Assembly: GCF_005311025.1 (NCBI RefSeq)
Contig: NZ_CP031747.1
Coordinates: 186,001 to 250,000, forward strand
DNA from: Alcaligenes faecalis
Lineage (GTDB): Bacteria; Pseudomonadota; Gammaproteobacteria; Burkholderiales; Burkholderiaceae_B
Length of the DNA: 64,000 bases
Reading direction: 5' to 3'
Positions within the stretch are counted from its first letter, which is position 1. The number at the start of each line of letters is the position of its first letter. The notes beneath the pieces are model-generated. The model was not told the origin of the DNA and did not search any database. It saw only the letters and a program-made list of their open reading frames with translations. Both the position numbers and the translations under genes were made by a program. This document shows, in pieces, positions 47,251 to 58,009 of the stretch.

Positions 47251-47279
47251 AACGGTCCGTTTTTATGCGGGCCGTTTTG
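47251..47279 (+). terminator. Terminator after trmD
   Basis: AACGG-T-CCG and CGG-G-CCGTT pair (one T-G pair) around an eight-base loop, followed by a short T-run. It closes rpsP-rimM-trmD before the convergent exporter gene. Confidence 0.75.
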
Positions 47280-47295
47280 TATCTGGGTGACTTTG

Positions 47296-48264
47296 TTAGT
47301 CGTACTGGCCAAGCTGCAGTTGCGAATTTTCCGCAGGGGTGTTGTCCTTGGTATTCAGTGTCTGCCGTCCCCAGCTCATCAGGGCCATCCCGCTAATCGC
47401 CAGTAAACCTCCGCCGATCAAGGATGGGTTCAGGGTCTCCTTAAGCCACAGGCTGGACAGTAAAACGCCAAACAACGGTACCAGGGCCAGATAGGCGCCT
47501 GCGGATGTGGCGCCCAGGCTTTTCACGCCGTGCATATACCAGGCGAAGGCCAGAGCCGTTGAACCCAGGCCCAAGGCCAACACGCTGTACCAGGCTTGGC
47601 TTGGCGCATGGATCAGGCTGCCCCAGGCCGAAAGACCCTCCACCCCCAAGCTGCTGATGGACAGCAGCACTGCGCCAATCAATGTGGTCATGCTAGTGGC
47701 GGTCAGAGAATCTACAGTGGTCAGTACGGTGCGGCCAATCAAGGTGTAGCTGACCCAGCACAGAGCACAGCCCAGTAATAGCCATTCGCCTATTCCGCTC
47801 TGACCCAGCATGAGGCTGCTGATAGAGCCGGCACTCAGGGCATAGAGAGCCCCTGATACGGCCAGGATCACCCCCAGGCTCATCTTTTTGTTGACTGGCT
47901 CGCGAAACAACAAAGAGGCCAGAATCAGGATCAGGACCGGGTTCAGAGCAACGACCATGCTGGCCTTGCCTGCTGGCACCAGTTTCAGGGCCAGAAGAAA
48001 GAAAATTGAATAGCCAAATACCCCAAAAGCCGAGGCGTTAAGCAGACCTAGCCATTCTCGGGAGTCAAGTGTGAATAGGGCTTTCAGTCGGCCGTTCCAG
48101 CTCATCCAAAGCAGCAGTGCGACGCTGGCAATCAGGAAGCGCAGACTGGCTGCCGCCAAAGGCGGCATGGCTTGCGCCACGACTCGGCCCCAGGGCCAGG
48201 AGGCCCCCCACAGAGCGGCCATGCCAATCAGACTTAGGTGTACGGAGTAGTTGGGGGATTTCAT
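47296..48264 (-). CDS. EamA/DMT-family membrane transporter
   Basis: 322 residues with ten hydrophobic helices in two EamA repeats (LIGMAALWGASWPWGR opens the first, WLLLGCALCWVSYTLIGR the second). Drug/metabolite transporters of this kind often export amino acids or other metabolites. The ATG giving MKSPNYSVHLS is preferred over a start 29 codons earlier that would run into the divergent LysR gene. The substrate cannot be read from sequence. The LysR regulator diverging from it is its probable controller. Confidence 0.85.
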   Translation of the reverse strand: MKSPNYSVHLSLIGMAALWGASWPWGRVVAQAMPPLAAASLRFLIASVALLLWMSWNGRLKALFTLDSREWLGLLNASAFGVFGYSIFFLLALKLVPAGKASMVVALNPVLILILASLLFREPVNKKMSLGVILAVSGALYALSAGSISSLMLGQSGIGEWLLLGCALCWVSYTLIGRTVLTTVDSLTATSMTTLIGAVLLSISSLGVEGLSAWGSLIHAPSQAWYSVLALGLGSTALAFAWYMHGVKSLGATSAGAYLALVPLFGVLLSSLWLKETLNPSLIGGGLLAISGMALMSWGRQTLNTKDNTPAENSQLQLGQYD

Positions 48265-48301
48265 TAAAGCCACTATGGAGAAGATTTCAGCAGGGGTACT
48301 A

Positions 48302-48335
48302 TTTACTTTTATTGCTTCATAGTCGAATGAGTAAA
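48302..48335. promoter_or_regulatory. Inverted repeat between DMT exporter and lysR
   Basis: TTTACT and AGTAAA lie 22 bases apart in inverse orientation in the 76-base divergent gap, which also holds CTAT/ATAG. This is a plausible LysR-type binding region for shared control; no perfect T-N11-A palindrome was found. Confidence 0.4.
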
Positions 48336-48340
48336 CGCTC

Positions 48341-49213
48341 ATGACCTTCACTCAACTAGAAATCTTTTCCGTGCTGGCCAGGATAGGCAGCTTCTCTCGG
48401 GCAGCCAGTGCCTTGGGGGTGACGCAAAGTGCGGTCAGTCATGCGCTCAAGCAGCTGGAGGCCGATTTGGGTGTCTGCCTGTTTTCTCGTGGTCCGACCT
48501 CAGTGGAGCTGACAGAAGTGGGGGCTAAGTTGCTGCAACGTGCCAACGATATCCTGCAGCAGAAGGAGGCTTTGCATCAGGAGGCCTGCTACGAGCAGGG
48601 AATTGCCCGTGGCACCTTGCGTATTGCTTCTTTTGGGGCTTCCTCGTCCTTGCATTTGCTGCCGCATTTATTGGCTTGCTACAGGCAGACGCATCCCGAA
48701 GTGGAGGTGCAGATTGACGAGGGTATTGATAGTGAAGTGGCGCGGTGGCTGCTGGAGCGGCGTGTGGAGCTGGGCTTTGTGATCTTGCCAGATGATCGCT
48801 TTGACTGCTTGCCCTTGGCCCAGGATGAGCTGGTGGCCGTGCTGCCGGCAGAGCATCATTTGGCCGTTTGCGCCCGTGTTTCTGCCAGTGACTTCCATGA
48901 CTTGCCGTTTATTCGGACTGCGGCAGGCTCTGGCCCGCATGTAGATCGGTTTCTGGCGGCAGCAGGGGCGGTCCCCAGGACCTTGTTCCGTTTCGAGCAG
49001 TTGTCCTCCATGTTGGGCTTTGTCGCGCAAGGAGTGGCTGTGACCATTGCGGGCAGGCTGGCCTTGCCGGAGCCGCCAGAAGGGGTGATTTATCGCAGCC
49101 TGGAGCCGTGTAGGCCTCGTGAAATTGCTCTGGCGGCTCTGAATTTCGAGCGGCTTTCTCCTGCTGCTCAGGCGTTTTTGCGGATAGCCCGGAAAATACA
49201 TCACAAGAGGTGA
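48341..49213 (+). CDS. LysR-family regulator
   Basis: 290 residues. The N-terminal helix-turn-helix (about 1-60, FSRAASALGVTQSAVSHALKQLEADLGVCLFSR) is textbook LysR. The periplasmic-binding-type effector domain covers about 90-285. It diverges from the DMT exporter and probably senses the exported compound. The start ATG is the first in frame. Confidence 0.9.
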   Translation: MTFTQLEIFSVLARIGSFSRAASALGVTQSAVSHALKQLEADLGVCLFSRGPTSVELTEVGAKLLQRANDILQQKEALHQEACYEQGIARGTLRIASFGASSSLHLLPHLLACYRQTHPEVEVQIDEGIDSEVARWLLERRVELGFVILPDDRFDCLPLAQDELVAVLPAEHHLAVCARVSASDFHDLPFIRTAAGSGPHVDRFLAAAGAVPRTLFRFEQLSSMLGFVAQGVAVTIAGRLALPEPPEGVIYRSLEPCRPREIALAALNFERLSPAAQAFLRIARKIHHKR

Positions 49214-49381
49214 TGCGCTCAGGATGGCTTCGCTTTTTTTGTTGTGTCAGTGCGGGATAGCTTCTGTGTGCGACCGGTCTGCGCTGGTGTGATGCTCCTG
49301 TGTTCTTCTGTTTCGTATGAACAGGGAGGGTGTGTTACGAGTAATCGGAATAGTGTCGCTGGATTGAGGGACCATAGATGC

Positions 49382-49413
49382 AAAAAGGCCCTGCACTCGT
49401 GCAGGGCCTTTTC
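49382..49413. terminator. Bidirectional terminator between lysR and valS
   Basis: AAAAGGCCCTGCA and TGCAGGGCCTTTT form a 13-base stem with a CTCG loop. A-run and T-run flanks let it serve both convergent genes. The 168 bases between the lysR stop and this site show no gene. Confidence 0.9.
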
Positions 49414-49439
49414 TCGTCACCGAGACCTGATTCAGGCGA

Positions 49440-52292
49440 TTAGCCCAGACGATCAAACTGCTGTTTCACCTTGGCCAGTGTCTCACCGAATTGAGCCACG
49501 CGCAGGCGCTCCTGTTCAACTACGGCGGCAGGTGCACGTTCTACAAAGCTGGCGTTGCCCAGTTTGGCTTCGGCCTTGTTGATCTCGCCTTGCAGACGTT
49601 CGATTTCCTTGGACAGGCGGATGCGCTCCGCTTCCACGTCAATCTCTACGTGCAGCATCAGCTGAGTGGTGTCGACCACTTGTACTGGGGCGCCGGCGTC
49701 GGTGGGCAGTTGATCCACGATGTCTACGCTTTCCAGTTTGCACAAGCTGGCCAGATAGGGGCTGTTGGCGCTCAGGATTGCAGCGTCACCTTGGGCAACC
49801 AGTGGCACGCGCTGAGCGGGCGAGAGGTTCATCTCCCCGCGCAAGGCGCGAATCGCGTCCACTTGGGCTTTCAGTTCTGCAACCTGTGCCATGGCCTGTT
49901 CATCAATGGCGGCCGGATTGGCGATAGGGTAGGGCTGGACCGAAATACTGGTGGTTTCATTGGCAGCACGTTTGCCAGCTACCACCGAGACTTTCTGCCA
50001 CAGCTCTTCCGTAATGAACGGGATGATGGGGTGTGCCACGCGCAACACCACTTCCAGTACACGGATCAGGGTGCGGCGGGTGCCCAGCTGCTGCTCGGGC
50101 GTGCCGTTCTGGATCTGGGTCTTGGCCAGTTCCAGATACCAGTCGCAGTACTCGTCCCAGACAAAGTGGTAGATGGCGTTGGCGACGTTGTCGAAACGAT
50201 AGTCGGCAAAACCGCGCTCGGCATCCTGTTCCAGGCCTTGCAGCAGGCTGATGATCCAGCGGTCTGCAAAGCTCAGTTCGGCAGCAGCGTCGGTGTGCAG
50301 TTCATGGCCTTCGGTGTTCATCAGCACAAAGCGGGTGGCGTTCCACAGCTTGTTGCAGAAGTTGCGATAGCCTTCACAGCGCTTCATGTCGAAGTTGATG
50401 TTGCGACCCAGGGTGGCGTAAGCGGCCATGGTAAAGCGCAGCGCGTCCGTACCGAAGGCGGGGATGCCATCGGGATAGTCCTTCTTGGTGCGCTTGCTAA
50501 TGCTTTGAGCCTGCTTGGGATTCATCAGGCCAAACGTGCGCTTGTGTATCAGGCTTTCCAGGTCGATGCCGTCGATCAAATCCACCGGGTCAATCGTGTT
50601 GCCCTTGGATTTGCTCATCTTCTTGCCTTCCATATCGCACACCAGTCCGTGAACATAGACGGTGTTGAACGGAACGCGGCCGGTCAGGTGCATGCTCATC
50701 ATGACCATGCGGGCCACCCAGAAGAAAATAATGTCGAAGCCAGTTACCAGCACGCTGGAGGGCAGGTAACGAGCCAGATCCGGGGTTTCTTCAGGCCAGC
50801 CCAGATCGGTGAAGGGCACCAGGGCAGAGGAGAACCAGGTGTCCAGTACGTCCTCGTCGCGGCGCAGCGGGCCGGTCACGCCAGCGGCACGGGCTTGTTC
50901 CAGAGCGTCTTCTTCGGAGCGGGCGACAAACAGGCTGCCGTCTTCGGCGTACCAGGCGGGAATTTGGTGACCCCACCACAGCTGACGGGAAATACACCAG
51001 TCCTGAATATTGTTCAGCCACTGGTTGTAGGTGTTGGACCAGTTGTCGGGGTAGAAGCGCACACGGCCATCGGCCACCACATCCAGGGCAACCTGGGTGA
51101 TGCTCTTGCCAGGGTGCAGGGAGTCTTCTGGCGCAGGCTTGCTCATGGCGACAAACCACTGGTCGGTCAGCATGGGTTCGATAACCGTATTGGTACGGTC
51201 GCCGCGTGGCACCATCAGCTTGTGTGGTTTGACGGCCTTGAGCAGGCCCTGGGCTTCCAGGTCGGTCACGATTTGCTTGCGTGCAGCAAAGCGCTCCAGG
51301 CCTTGGTAGGCTTCCGGGGCGGTGTCGGCAATATGGGCATCCAGCGTCAGGATGCTGATCATTTCCAGGCCGTGGCGCTGGCCAACGGCGTAGTCATTGA
51401 AGTCGTGGGCAGGAGTAACCTTCACCACGCCGGTACCAAAGGCCGGGTCTACGTAGTCGTCTGCAATGATCGGGATGGAGCGGCCAACCAGGGGCAGGGT
51501 AACGGTTTGACCGATCAGGCCGATATAGCGCTCGTCTTCAGGATGCACCATCAGGGCAACGTCGCCCAGCATGGTTTCCGGACGGGTGGTGGCCACCGTC
51601 AGGTGGGTCAGACCGCCTTGAGGTGTGGTCAGCGGATAGCTGATTTCCCACAGATGGCCGTCTTCTTCCTCGCTGACCACTTCCAGATCAGACACGGCGG
51701 TGCCCAGCACGGGGTCCCAGTTCACCAGGCGCTTGCCGCGGTAAATCAGGCCTTGCTCGTACAGACGGACAAAAGTTTCCAGCACGCCACGGGACAGGTT
51801 GTCGTCCATGGTGAAGTATTCGCGGCTCCAGTCACAGGACGCGCCCAGGCGGCGGAACTGGCCGGTAATGGTATTGCCCGACTTCTCTTTCCACTCCCAG
51901 ACTTTTTCCAGGAATTTCTCGCGGCCCAGGTCGTGGCGGCTGATGTTCTGGGCATCAAGCTGGCGTTCCACGATGATCTGGGTCGCAATCCCGGCGTGGT
52001 CGGTACCGGGAATATAGACCGTATCGTCGCCTTTCATGCGGTGGTAGCGCGTCAGGCCATCCATGATGGTCTGATTAAAGGCGTGGCCCATGTGCAAAGT
52101 CCCGGTGACGTTTGGTGGTGGGGACTGGATCACAAAGGGTTCGGACTGATGATCACCCAAGGGCTGGACATGTTGGCCACCCTTGAAAAGGTCGGCTTGC
52201 TCCCAGCGCGCGTACCAGCGCGTTTCGATTTCCTGGGGTTCAAAGCTCTTGGATAATTGCTCGTCGGAGGTCGTAGCGGATGAGTTGGTCAT
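49440..52292 (-). CDS. valS: Valyl-tRNA synthetase
   Basis: 950-residue class I synthetase, near the E. coli length of 951. The HIGH motif appears as HMGH (67-70) in [16 protein letters not shown] and the KMSKS motif as KMSKSKGN. The CP1 editing domain lies between them ([13 protein letters not shown]). The C-terminal coiled coil ([36 protein letters not shown]) is typical of ValRS. It charges tRNA-Val. Confidence 0.96.
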   Translation of the reverse strand: MTNSSATTSDEQLSKSFEPQEIETRWYARWEQADLFKGGQHVQPLGDHQSEPFVIQSPPPNVTGTLHMGHAFNQTIMDGLTRYHRMKGDDTVYIPGTDHAGIATQIIVERQLDAQNISRHDLGREKFLEKVWEWKEKSGNTITGQFRRLGASCDWSREYFTMDDNLSRGVLETFVRLYEQGLIYRGKRLVNWDPVLGTAVSDLEVVSEEEDGHLWEISYPLTTPQGGLTHLTVATTRPETMLGDVALMVHPEDERYIGLIGQTVTLPLVGRSIPIIADDYVDPAFGTGVVKVTPAHDFNDYAVGQRHGLEMISILTLDAHIADTAPEAYQGLERFAARKQIVTDLEAQGLLKAVKPHKLMVPRGDRTNTVIEPMLTDQWFVAMSKPAPEDSLHPGKSITQVALDVVADGRVRFYPDNWSNTYNQWLNNIQDWCISRQLWWGHQIPAWYAEDGSLFVARSEEDALEQARAAGVTGPLRRDEDVLDTWFSSALVPFTDLGWPEETPDLARYLPSSVLVTGFDIIFFWVARMVMMSMHLTGRVPFNTVYVHGLVCDMEGKKMSKSKGNTIDPVDLIDGIDLESLIHKRTFGLMNPKQAQSISKRTKKDYPDGIPAFGTDALRFTMAAYATLGRNINFDMKRCEGYRNFCNKLWNATRFVLMNTEGHELHTDAAAELSFADRWIISLLQGLEQDAERGFADYRFDNVANAIYHFVWDEYCDWYLELAKTQIQNGTPEQQLGTRRTLIRVLEVVLRVAHPIIPFITEELWQKVSVVAGKRAANETTSISVQPYPIANPAAIDEQAMAQVAELKAQVDAIRALRGEMNLSPAQRVPLVAQGDAAILSANSPYLASLCKLESVDIVDQLPTDAGAPVQVVDTTQLMLHVEIDVEAERIRLSKEIERLQGEINKAEAKLGNASFVERAPAAVVEQERLRVAQFGETLAKVKQQFDRLG

Positions 52293-52545
52293 GGTGATGC
52301 GGTCTGCCTGCCCCTTATTGCACGTTCAGTGCCAGATAGGGCGGGACTAATCCTGGGTAAAAAACGAATTTAAGATGCACTATTTTAAGATGTGGCCGTG
52401 CGTCTTTGGCGTGGTAAAATGCCGGGTTGCCGTAAATCTGATGAAAGTGCTTGTTTTCATTAAAAAATTTAGCGCGAACCGTCGGATCTGCATTTTGCTT
52501 TACGCAGCAAAGACTACACTATATTGTTCTTATTTGGATTTTCAC

Positions 52546-52971
52546 ATGGCTATTGAACGCACTCTGTCCATTATCAAGCCCGACGCTGTTGCTAAAAACG
52601 TGATCGGTCAGATTATTTCCCGCTTTGAAGGCGCTGGCCTGAAAGTGATCGCTGGTCGCCTGGTTCACCTGTCCCGTGGCGAAGCCGAGCGCTTCTACGG
52701 CGTGCACGCCGAGCGTCCTTTCTTCAAGGATCTGGTCGACTTCATGGTTTCCGGTCCTGTATTCGTACAAGTTCTGGAAGGCGAAGGCGCCATTGCCAAG
52801 AACCGCGAACTGATGGGCGCTACCGACCCCAAGAAAGCTGACGCCGGCACCATCCGTGCTGACTTCGCTGAAAGCATCGACGCTAACGCTGTTCACGGTT
52901 CCGACGCTCCTGAAACCGCTGCTGTCGAAATCGCTTTCTTCTTCCCAGAGTGCAACGTTTACAGCCGTTAA
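52546..52971 (+). CDS. ndk: Nucleoside diphosphate kinase
   Basis: 141 residues. The N-terminus [15 protein letters not shown] is typical, and the active-site His117 lies in [20 protein letters not shown]. It balances NTP pools by phosphate transfer. The frame is open upstream, but the ATG giving the canonical N-terminus is clear. The upstream 250 bases are AT-rich; a TTGCTT and TATATT pair 19 bases apart could be its promoter, but the spacing is poor. Confidence 0.96.
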   Translation: MAIERTLSIIKPDAVAKNVIGQIISRFEGAGLKVIAGRLVHLSRGEAERFYGVHAERPFFKDLVDFMVSGPVFVQVLEGEGAIAKNRELMGATDPKKADAGTIRADFAESIDANAVHGSDAPETAAVEIAFFFPECNVYSR

Positions 52972-53014
52972 TTCGTTAAACCGCGCAGTACTGGCGGCAC
53001 TCTGAGCAAGACTT

Positions 53015-53044
53015 GCCCGGCACACCGGAATGGGTGTGCCGGGC
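53015..53044 (+). terminator. Strong hairpin after ndk
   Basis: GCCCGGCACACC and GGTGTGCCGGGC form a perfect 12-base stem with loop GGAATG. No T-run follows directly; a second weak hairpin with T6 (GCAAAAA/TTTTTGC, 53052-53070) comes next. The two together probably end most ndk transcripts. Confidence 0.65.
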
Positions 53045-53119
53045 AAATCCGCAAAAAGAGGCTTTTTTGCCCTCCTGCAAGAAAGTAATAGCCAGACCGC
53101 GTGAAGGTATTATTTTTTT

Positions 53120-54268
53120 ATGTCATCGCTCGAACCTACTAACCTTCTGGGCCTGGGCCCGGAGCAACTTGTTGAACTGGTCGCCCAATGGGGTGGCAAG
53201 CCTTTCCGCGCGCGCCAATTGCAGCGCTGGATACACCAGCGTCAACAAGACGATTTTGGGCAGATGACGGATCTGGCGCGCGAGTTCCGCGAGCAGCTGA
53301 CCGCTAATTGCGTTGTCACCGCGCCCAGCATGTCGCACGAACATATTTCTACCGACGGCACTCGTAAATGGCTGTTTGATGTAGGCAGCAATAACGCCGT
53401 CGAAGCGGTTTTCATTCCCGAGGACGACCGGGGCACCCTGTGTATTTCCAGCCAGGCTGGTTGCACCGTGGCCTGTCCATTCTGTTCCACGGGCTATCAA
53501 GGCTTCAACCGCAACCTGACGACCTCTGAAATCATTGGTCAGTTGTGGTTTGCTCGCCGTGCTTTGCTGAATGCGCCGGAAACCGCCCGTATTGGCGATG
53601 CCGAGCAGACCAGCACACGTGTTATCAGCAATGTGGTCATGATGGGCATGGGCGAACCCTTGCTCAATTACGATCAGGTGCTCGGTGCCTTGCGCCTGAT
53701 GCTCGATGACAATGCCTACGGTCTGTCGCGCCGCCGCGTGACGGTCTCCACCTCCGGGGTGGTGCCCATGATGGATCGTCTGGCCAAAGATTGCCCGGTC
53801 GCATTGGCCGTATCGCTGCACGCGCCCAATGATGCGTTGCGGGATCGCCTGGTGCCCCTGAACAAGAAGTACCCGCTGGCCGAGCTTCTGGATGCCTGTA
53901 ATCGCTATCTGGAGCACGCGCCGCGTGACTTCATCACGTTTGAATACATCATGCTGGACGGCATCAACGATACTGACCAGCATGCGCAGGAACTGTTGGA
54001 CATCGCACGCATTGTGCGCTGTAAATTTAATTTGATTCCTTTCAATCCTTTTCCGCAGTCCGGTCTGAAACGCTCTTCAGCTGCACGGGTCAAACAGTTT
54101 GCCCAACGGCTGATGGATGGTGGGGTGGTAACCACAGTGCGCAAGACGCGCGGCGATGATATTGCTGCCGCTTGTGGACAGTTGGCGGGCGATATTCGTG
54201 ATCGCACCCGTATCGAACAACGTTTGCCTGATCGTGCTGTCATTCAAATCAAACAGGAACGTGCATGA
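53120..54268 (+). CDS. rlmN: 23S rRNA/tRNA adenine-C2 methyltransferase RlmN
   Basis: 382-residue radical SAM enzyme. The cluster ligands are C115-x3-C119-x2-C122 ([14 protein letters not shown]). The N-terminal wHTH-like accessory domain is visible ([14 protein letters not shown]). It methylates A2503 of 23S rRNA and A37 of some tRNAs through a Cys-linked intermediate. It overlaps the RodZ-like gene by four bases and opens the conserved run that continues to hflK. Confidence 0.95.
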   Translation: MSSLEPTNLLGLGPEQLVELVAQWGGKPFRARQLQRWIHQRQQDDFGQMTDLAREFREQLTANCVVTAPSMSHEHISTDGTRKWLFDVGSNNAVEAVFIPEDDRGTLCISSQAGCTVACPFCSTGYQGFNRNLTTSEIIGQLWFARRALLNAPETARIGDAEQTSTRVISNVVMMGMGEPLLNYDQVLGALRLMLDDNAYGLSRRRVTVSTSGVVPMMDRLAKDCPVALAVSLHAPNDALRDRLVPLNKKYPLAELLDACNRYLEHAPRDFITFEYIMLDGINDTDQHAQELLDIARIVRCKFNLIPFNPFPQSGLKRSSAARVKQFAQRLMDGGVVTTVRKTRGDDIAAACGQLAGDIRDRTRIEQRLPDRAVIQIKQERA

Positions 54269-54759
54269 GCGAGACTCTGGTCCCCTCCAACCAATCGGCT
54301 CCGGAAACGGACTCAGGTGTAGGCCCAACATTGCGTGAACTGCGTCTGGCGCGATCCTGTACGCTGAACGAAGCCTCCACTCGCCTGAAGTTTTCGGTTC
54401 GCCAGCTAGAGGCCCTGGAGGCCCAGGAGTGGGACCAGTTGCCCGGTGGGCAGCCGTTGCGGGGCATGGTACGCAATTACGCGCGCTTTCTGGAGGCCGA
54501 CGTATCGGCTGTGCTGGTCATGCTGGAAGCTCAGGTCAGCGATACCGCTGCGCCCAAGCCCGTGCCGCGCAATCATTCGGGTGCGGGCTTGTCCAGTGCG
54601 GACTTGAGCCTGTATTCGGACTCGCGCGGCGGGTTTGGCTGGATCTGGATTCTTATCATTATTGTTTTGCTGTTGGTCGCTGGTTTTTACGCCATTGATC
54701 GGGGCTGGGTTCCCGAAGAGTGGCTGGTGTTCGATTGGCTCAAGGACTTGAAGAAATGA
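54265..54759 (+). CDS. Short RodZ-like helix-turn-helix membrane protein
   Basis: 164 residues. The N-terminal HTH_25-type domain is at about 18-85 ([53 protein letters not shown]). One membrane helix follows (about 124-146, [19 protein letters not shown]), and the protein ends some 18 residues later. RodZ of E. coli has 337 residues with a large periplasmic domain, which is absent here. It probably links MreB filaments to the membrane as RodZ does. Position between rlmN and ispG matches the usual place of rodZ. Confidence 0.82.
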   Translation: MSETLVPSNQSAPETDSGVGPTLRELRLARSCTLNEASTRLKFSVRQLEALEAQEWDQLPGGQPLRGMVRNYARFLEADVSAVLVMLEAQVSDTAAPKPVPRNHSGAGLSSADLSLYSDSRGGFGWIWILIIIVLLLVAGFYAIDRGWVPEEWLVFDWLKDLKK

Positions 54760-56042
54760 CGCAGGGTCCCGAAACTCCCTCTGCTTGCCAACCTCTGCCG
54801 GTAGGCGCTCAACCCAAGCGGGTGACGCGTACGGTTGATGTGCGCTGGGGTGATCATGTTGTGAAACTGGGGGGCTCGGCGCCGGTCGTGGTGCAGTCCA
54901 TGACCAATACGGATACGGTCGATGCCATTGCAACGGCTATCCAGGTCAAGGAACTGGCGCGTGCCGGTTCTGAAATGGTGCGTATTACGGTCAATACCCC
55001 CGAAGCGGCCCGTGAAGTGCCTGCCATTCGCGAGCAACTGGACCGCATGGGCGTAAATGTCCCTTTGGTGGGGGACTTCCATTACAACGGCCATAAATTG
55101 CTGGCAGATTACCCAGAGTGTGCTCAGGCCCTGTCCAAGTACCGGATCAATCCGGGCAATATGGGCGGTGGCAAGCGCCGGGACGATAATTTCGCCAAGA
55201 TGATCGAAATCGCCTGCCGTTACGACAAGGCCGTGCGAATTGGCGTGAACTGGGGCAGCCTGGATCACGAGCTGATGGCCCGCATGATGGATGAAAATAA
55301 CGAGCGTGCTCATCCCTGGACGGCTCAGGCGGTGATGCGCGATGCTCTGGTTATCTCTGCCACCAGCAACGCCCAGCGTGCCGAGGAACTGGGGCTGTCG
55401 GGCAACCGTATTGTTCTGTCCTGCAAGGTCAGCCATGTGCAGGACCTGATCACGGTCTACCAGGATTTGTCGGCTCGTTGTGACTACGCCTTGCACCTGG
55501 GTCTGACCGAAGCGGGGATGGGCAGCAAGGGGATTGTGGCTTCCACCGCCGCCTTGGCTGTCTTGTTGCAGCAAGGCATTGGTGACACCATTCGTATTTC
55601 CCTGACTCCTGAACCCGGTGGCGATCGTGCTCGTGAAGTGGTGGTGGCTCAGGAAATCTTGCAGACCATGGGTTTGCGTGCTTTCACCCCTATGGTGGTG
55701 GCGTGTCCGGGTTGTGGTCGCACCAGCAGTACGGTGTTCCAGGAGCTGGCCAACGATATTCAAAGCTATTTGCGTGACCAGATGCCCGTCTGGAAGGATC
55801 TGTATCCCGGCGTGGAAACCATGAACGTCGCGGTGATGGGCTGTGTGGTCAATGGTCCGGGGGAAAGCCGCCACGCCGATATCGGCATCAGCTTGCCGGG
55901 AACCGGGGAAGTCCCTTCGGCACCCGTCTATGTGGATGGCGAGCGGGTGGTGACCCTGAAGGGTGATACTATCGCTCAGGAATTTCAGACCATTGTCCAG
56001 AATTACGTTGAGCGCCGCTACGGCAAAACATCAACGGTTTGA
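54756..56042 (+). CDS. ispG: 4-hydroxy-3-methylbut-2-en-1-yl diphosphate synthase
   Basis: 428 residues. The TIM-barrel part starts [31 protein letters not shown]. The C-terminal 4Fe-4S ligands are C317 and C320 (CPGCGR) and C363 ([11 protein letters not shown]). It performs the penultimate step of the MEP isoprenoid path. The insertion between the domains is typical of many proteobacterial forms. The start overlaps the RodZ-like stop (ATGA). Confidence 0.95.
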   Translation: MTQGPETPSACQPLPVGAQPKRVTRTVDVRWGDHVVKLGGSAPVVVQSMTNTDTVDAIATAIQVKELARAGSEMVRITVNTPEAAREVPAIREQLDRMGVNVPLVGDFHYNGHKLLADYPECAQALSKYRINPGNMGGGKRRDDNFAKMIEIACRYDKAVRIGVNWGSLDHELMARMMDENNERAHPWTAQAVMRDALVISATSNAQRAEELGLSGNRIVLSCKVSHVQDLITVYQDLSARCDYALHLGLTEAGMGSKGIVASTAALAVLLQQGIGDTIRISLTPEPGGDRAREVVVAQEILQTMGLRAFTPMVVACPGCGRTSSTVFQELANDIQSYLRDQMPVWKDLYPGVETMNVAVMGCVVNGPGESRHADIGISLPGTGEVPSAPVYVDGERVVTLKGDTIAQEFQTIVQNYVERRYGKTSTV

Positions 56043-56084
56043 TCAACACGCTTGTCAGTCTATGGCGAGCAAACCATTAGAATT

Positions 56085-57368
56085 ATGACGCAGCAGTTTC
56101 AAAAGCTCCGCGCCCTGACGGGCATGAAAGACACCTTACCGGGTGAAAGCGCACAGTGGGAAGCCCTGGAGGCCCTGGTGCGGGAATGGTTGGCCAGCTA
56201 TGGCTATCGCAATATGCGTACCCCCGTGCTGGAACATACCCAGCTGTTTGCTCGTGGTATTGGCGAAGTCACCGACATTGTCGAAAAGGAAATGTATTCC
56301 TTTACCGATTCGCTCAACGGCGACAAGCTCACCATGCGTCCCGAATTTACGGCGGGCATGGTGCGCGCCACTATCGAACATAATCTCTTGTACGATCGCC
56401 CTCATCGCGTTTATGCGATGGGACCGGTGTTCCGTCACGAGCGCCCGCAGCGTGGCCGCTACCGTCAGTTCCACCAGATCGACGTGGAAGCGTTGGGTCT
56501 GCCAGGGCCAGACGTTGATGCCGAGCTGATCGTCATGCTGGCTCGTTTGTGGAAGAAGCTGGGTCTGACGGACATCCGTCTGGAACTGAACTCCCTGGGT
56601 CAGGCTGAAGAGCGTGCCGCCCACCGTGCGGCCTTGATCGAGCACCTGGAAGCGCACAAGGATGTGCTGGACGAAGAAGCCCAGCGTCGCATGTATACCA
56701 ACCCCTTGCGCGTGCTGGACACCAAAAATCCGGCCATGCAGGAAATGGCCAATGCGGCCCCACGTTTGTTCGACTTTCTGGGTGAAGAGTCTCGTGCTCA
56801 CTTCCAGGGGGTCTGCGATCGTCTGGATGATGCCGGTATTGCCTACACATTGAACCCGCGCTTGGTGCGTGGTCTGGATTATTACAATCTGACCGTGTTC
56901 GAGTGGGTAACGGATCGCCTGGGTGCTCAAGGGACGGTGTGCGGCGGTGGCCGTTACGACGGCCTGATCGAATTGATGGGTGGCAAGCCTTCGCCCGCCG
57001 TGGGTTTTGCTATTGGTGTGGAGCGCTTGCTGGACCTGTGCTCGCAAGATGGCGAGCAGCCAGCCATTCCCGAATGTCAGGTGTATATGGTTCACCAGGG
57101 TGAGGCAGCCCAGCGCAAGGCCTCGCTGTTGGCCGAGCAATTGCGTGATGCCGGTTTGCAGGTGATAGTCCATGCAGGCTCCAGCGGCTTCAAGTCCCAG
57201 TTCAAACGGGCTGATGCCAGTGGTGCGCAGGCCGCCGTTATTTTGGGTGACGACGAACTCCAAAAAGAACAGGCCAGTGTGAAATGGTTGCGTGCTGCGG
57301 ATGGCGCCGAGCAGCAACAGTCTGTTGAATTTTCTGAACTCGCCAGTGTTTTGTCAGCAAGGATTTGA
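56085..57368 (+). CDS. hisS: Histidyl-tRNA synthetase
   Basis: 427 residues, class [30 protein letters not shown] and the histidine-specific loop [16 protein letters not shown] are visible, as are GGGRYDGL and the anticodon-binding C-terminus. The ATG giving [13 protein letters not shown] was chosen over a TTG 11 codons before. The YfgM-like gene follows almost on its stop. Confidence 0.95.
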   Translation: MTQQFQKLRALTGMKDTLPGESAQWEALEALVREWLASYGYRNMRTPVLEHTQLFARGIGEVTDIVEKEMYSFTDSLNGDKLTMRPEFTAGMVRATIEHNLLYDRPHRVYAMGPVFRHERPQRGRYRQFHQIDVEALGLPGPDVDAELIVMLARLWKKLGLTDIRLELNSLGQAEERAAHRAALIEHLEAHKDVLDEEAQRRMYTNPLRVLDTKNPAMQEMANAAPRLFDFLGEESRAHFQGVCDRLDDAGIAYTLNPRLVRGLDYYNLTVFEWVTDRLGAQGTVCGGGRYDGLIELMGGKPSPAVGFAIGVERLLDLCSQDGEQPAIPECQVYMVHQGEAAQRKASLLAEQLRDAGLQVIVHAGSSGFKSQFKRADASGAQAAVILGDDELQKEQASVKWLRAADGAEQQQSVEFSELASVLSARI

Positions 57369-57370
57369 GC

Positions 57371-58006
57371 ATGGCCTACGATCTTGAAGAACAGGAAAAA
57401 CTAGATGCCATGCGAGCATGGTGGGACCGCTGGGGCACCTTGTGCATCGTGCTGGCTTTTGCTGCCTTGGCAGCAGTAGCCGGCTGGCGCGGTTGGCAGT
57501 GGTATCAGGGGCATCAGGCCGGTCAGGCCATGGGTTACTTTGAGGCGCTGGAAAGTGCGGCTGCCCAGACCGGCGAAGAGGCCGATGCCCGCGTGCTGGC
57601 TGCCAGCACGACCTTGCGTAACGATTTCCCCAAGTCTGGCTATACCTCCCGCGGTGTCTTGCTGGCTGCCCAGGCTTTGCAGCAACGCGGCAATCTGACG
57701 CCTGCTCGTGAGCAATTGGAGTGGATGGTCAAAACCAATCACGACCCGGCGCTGACTCCGCTGGCGCGTTTGCGTCTGGCTGGTATCTTGCTGGAACAGA
57801 AGAATTACGATGATGCCCTGGCTCAGCTGACAAATCCTCCTGCCAGCTTTGCCGGTCTGTTTGCGGATCGCAAAGGCGATATTCTGGCCGCCCAAGGGCA
57901 GAACGATGCAGCACGCGAAGCCTGGACGCAGGCCGTGGAGTTGCTCAAGCAAGACCCTATTTCGCAGTTGGTACAGATCAAACTTGATGCCCTGGCAGGA
58001 GCTTAA
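57371..58006 (+). CDS. YfgM-like tetratricopeptide membrane protein
   Basis: 211 residues. A short cytoplasmic end (MAYDLEEQEKLDAMRAWWDRWG) and one helix (about 22-38) are followed by a periplasmic region of TPR-like helices (about 50-205). This matches YfgM (TPR_21 family), an ancillary partner of the SecYEG translocon and PpiD in E. coli. Its position between hisS and bamB is conserved in gamma- and betaproteobacteria. Confidence 0.88.
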   Translation: MAYDLEEQEKLDAMRAWWDRWGTLCIVLAFAALAAVAGWRGWQWYQGHQAGQAMGYFEALESAAAQTGEEADARVLAASTTLRNDFPKSGYTSRGVLLAAQALQQRGNLTPAREQLEWMVKTNHDPALTPLARLRLAGILLEQKNYDDALAQLTNPPASFAGLFADRKGDILAAQGQNDAAREAWTQAVELLKQDPISQLVQIKLDALAGA

Positions 58007-58009
58007 TTC

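Noticed and set aside
49491-52256. Open frame of 921 codons on the plus strand across valS
   Set aside because: It mirrors valS codon by codon and has no family likeness.
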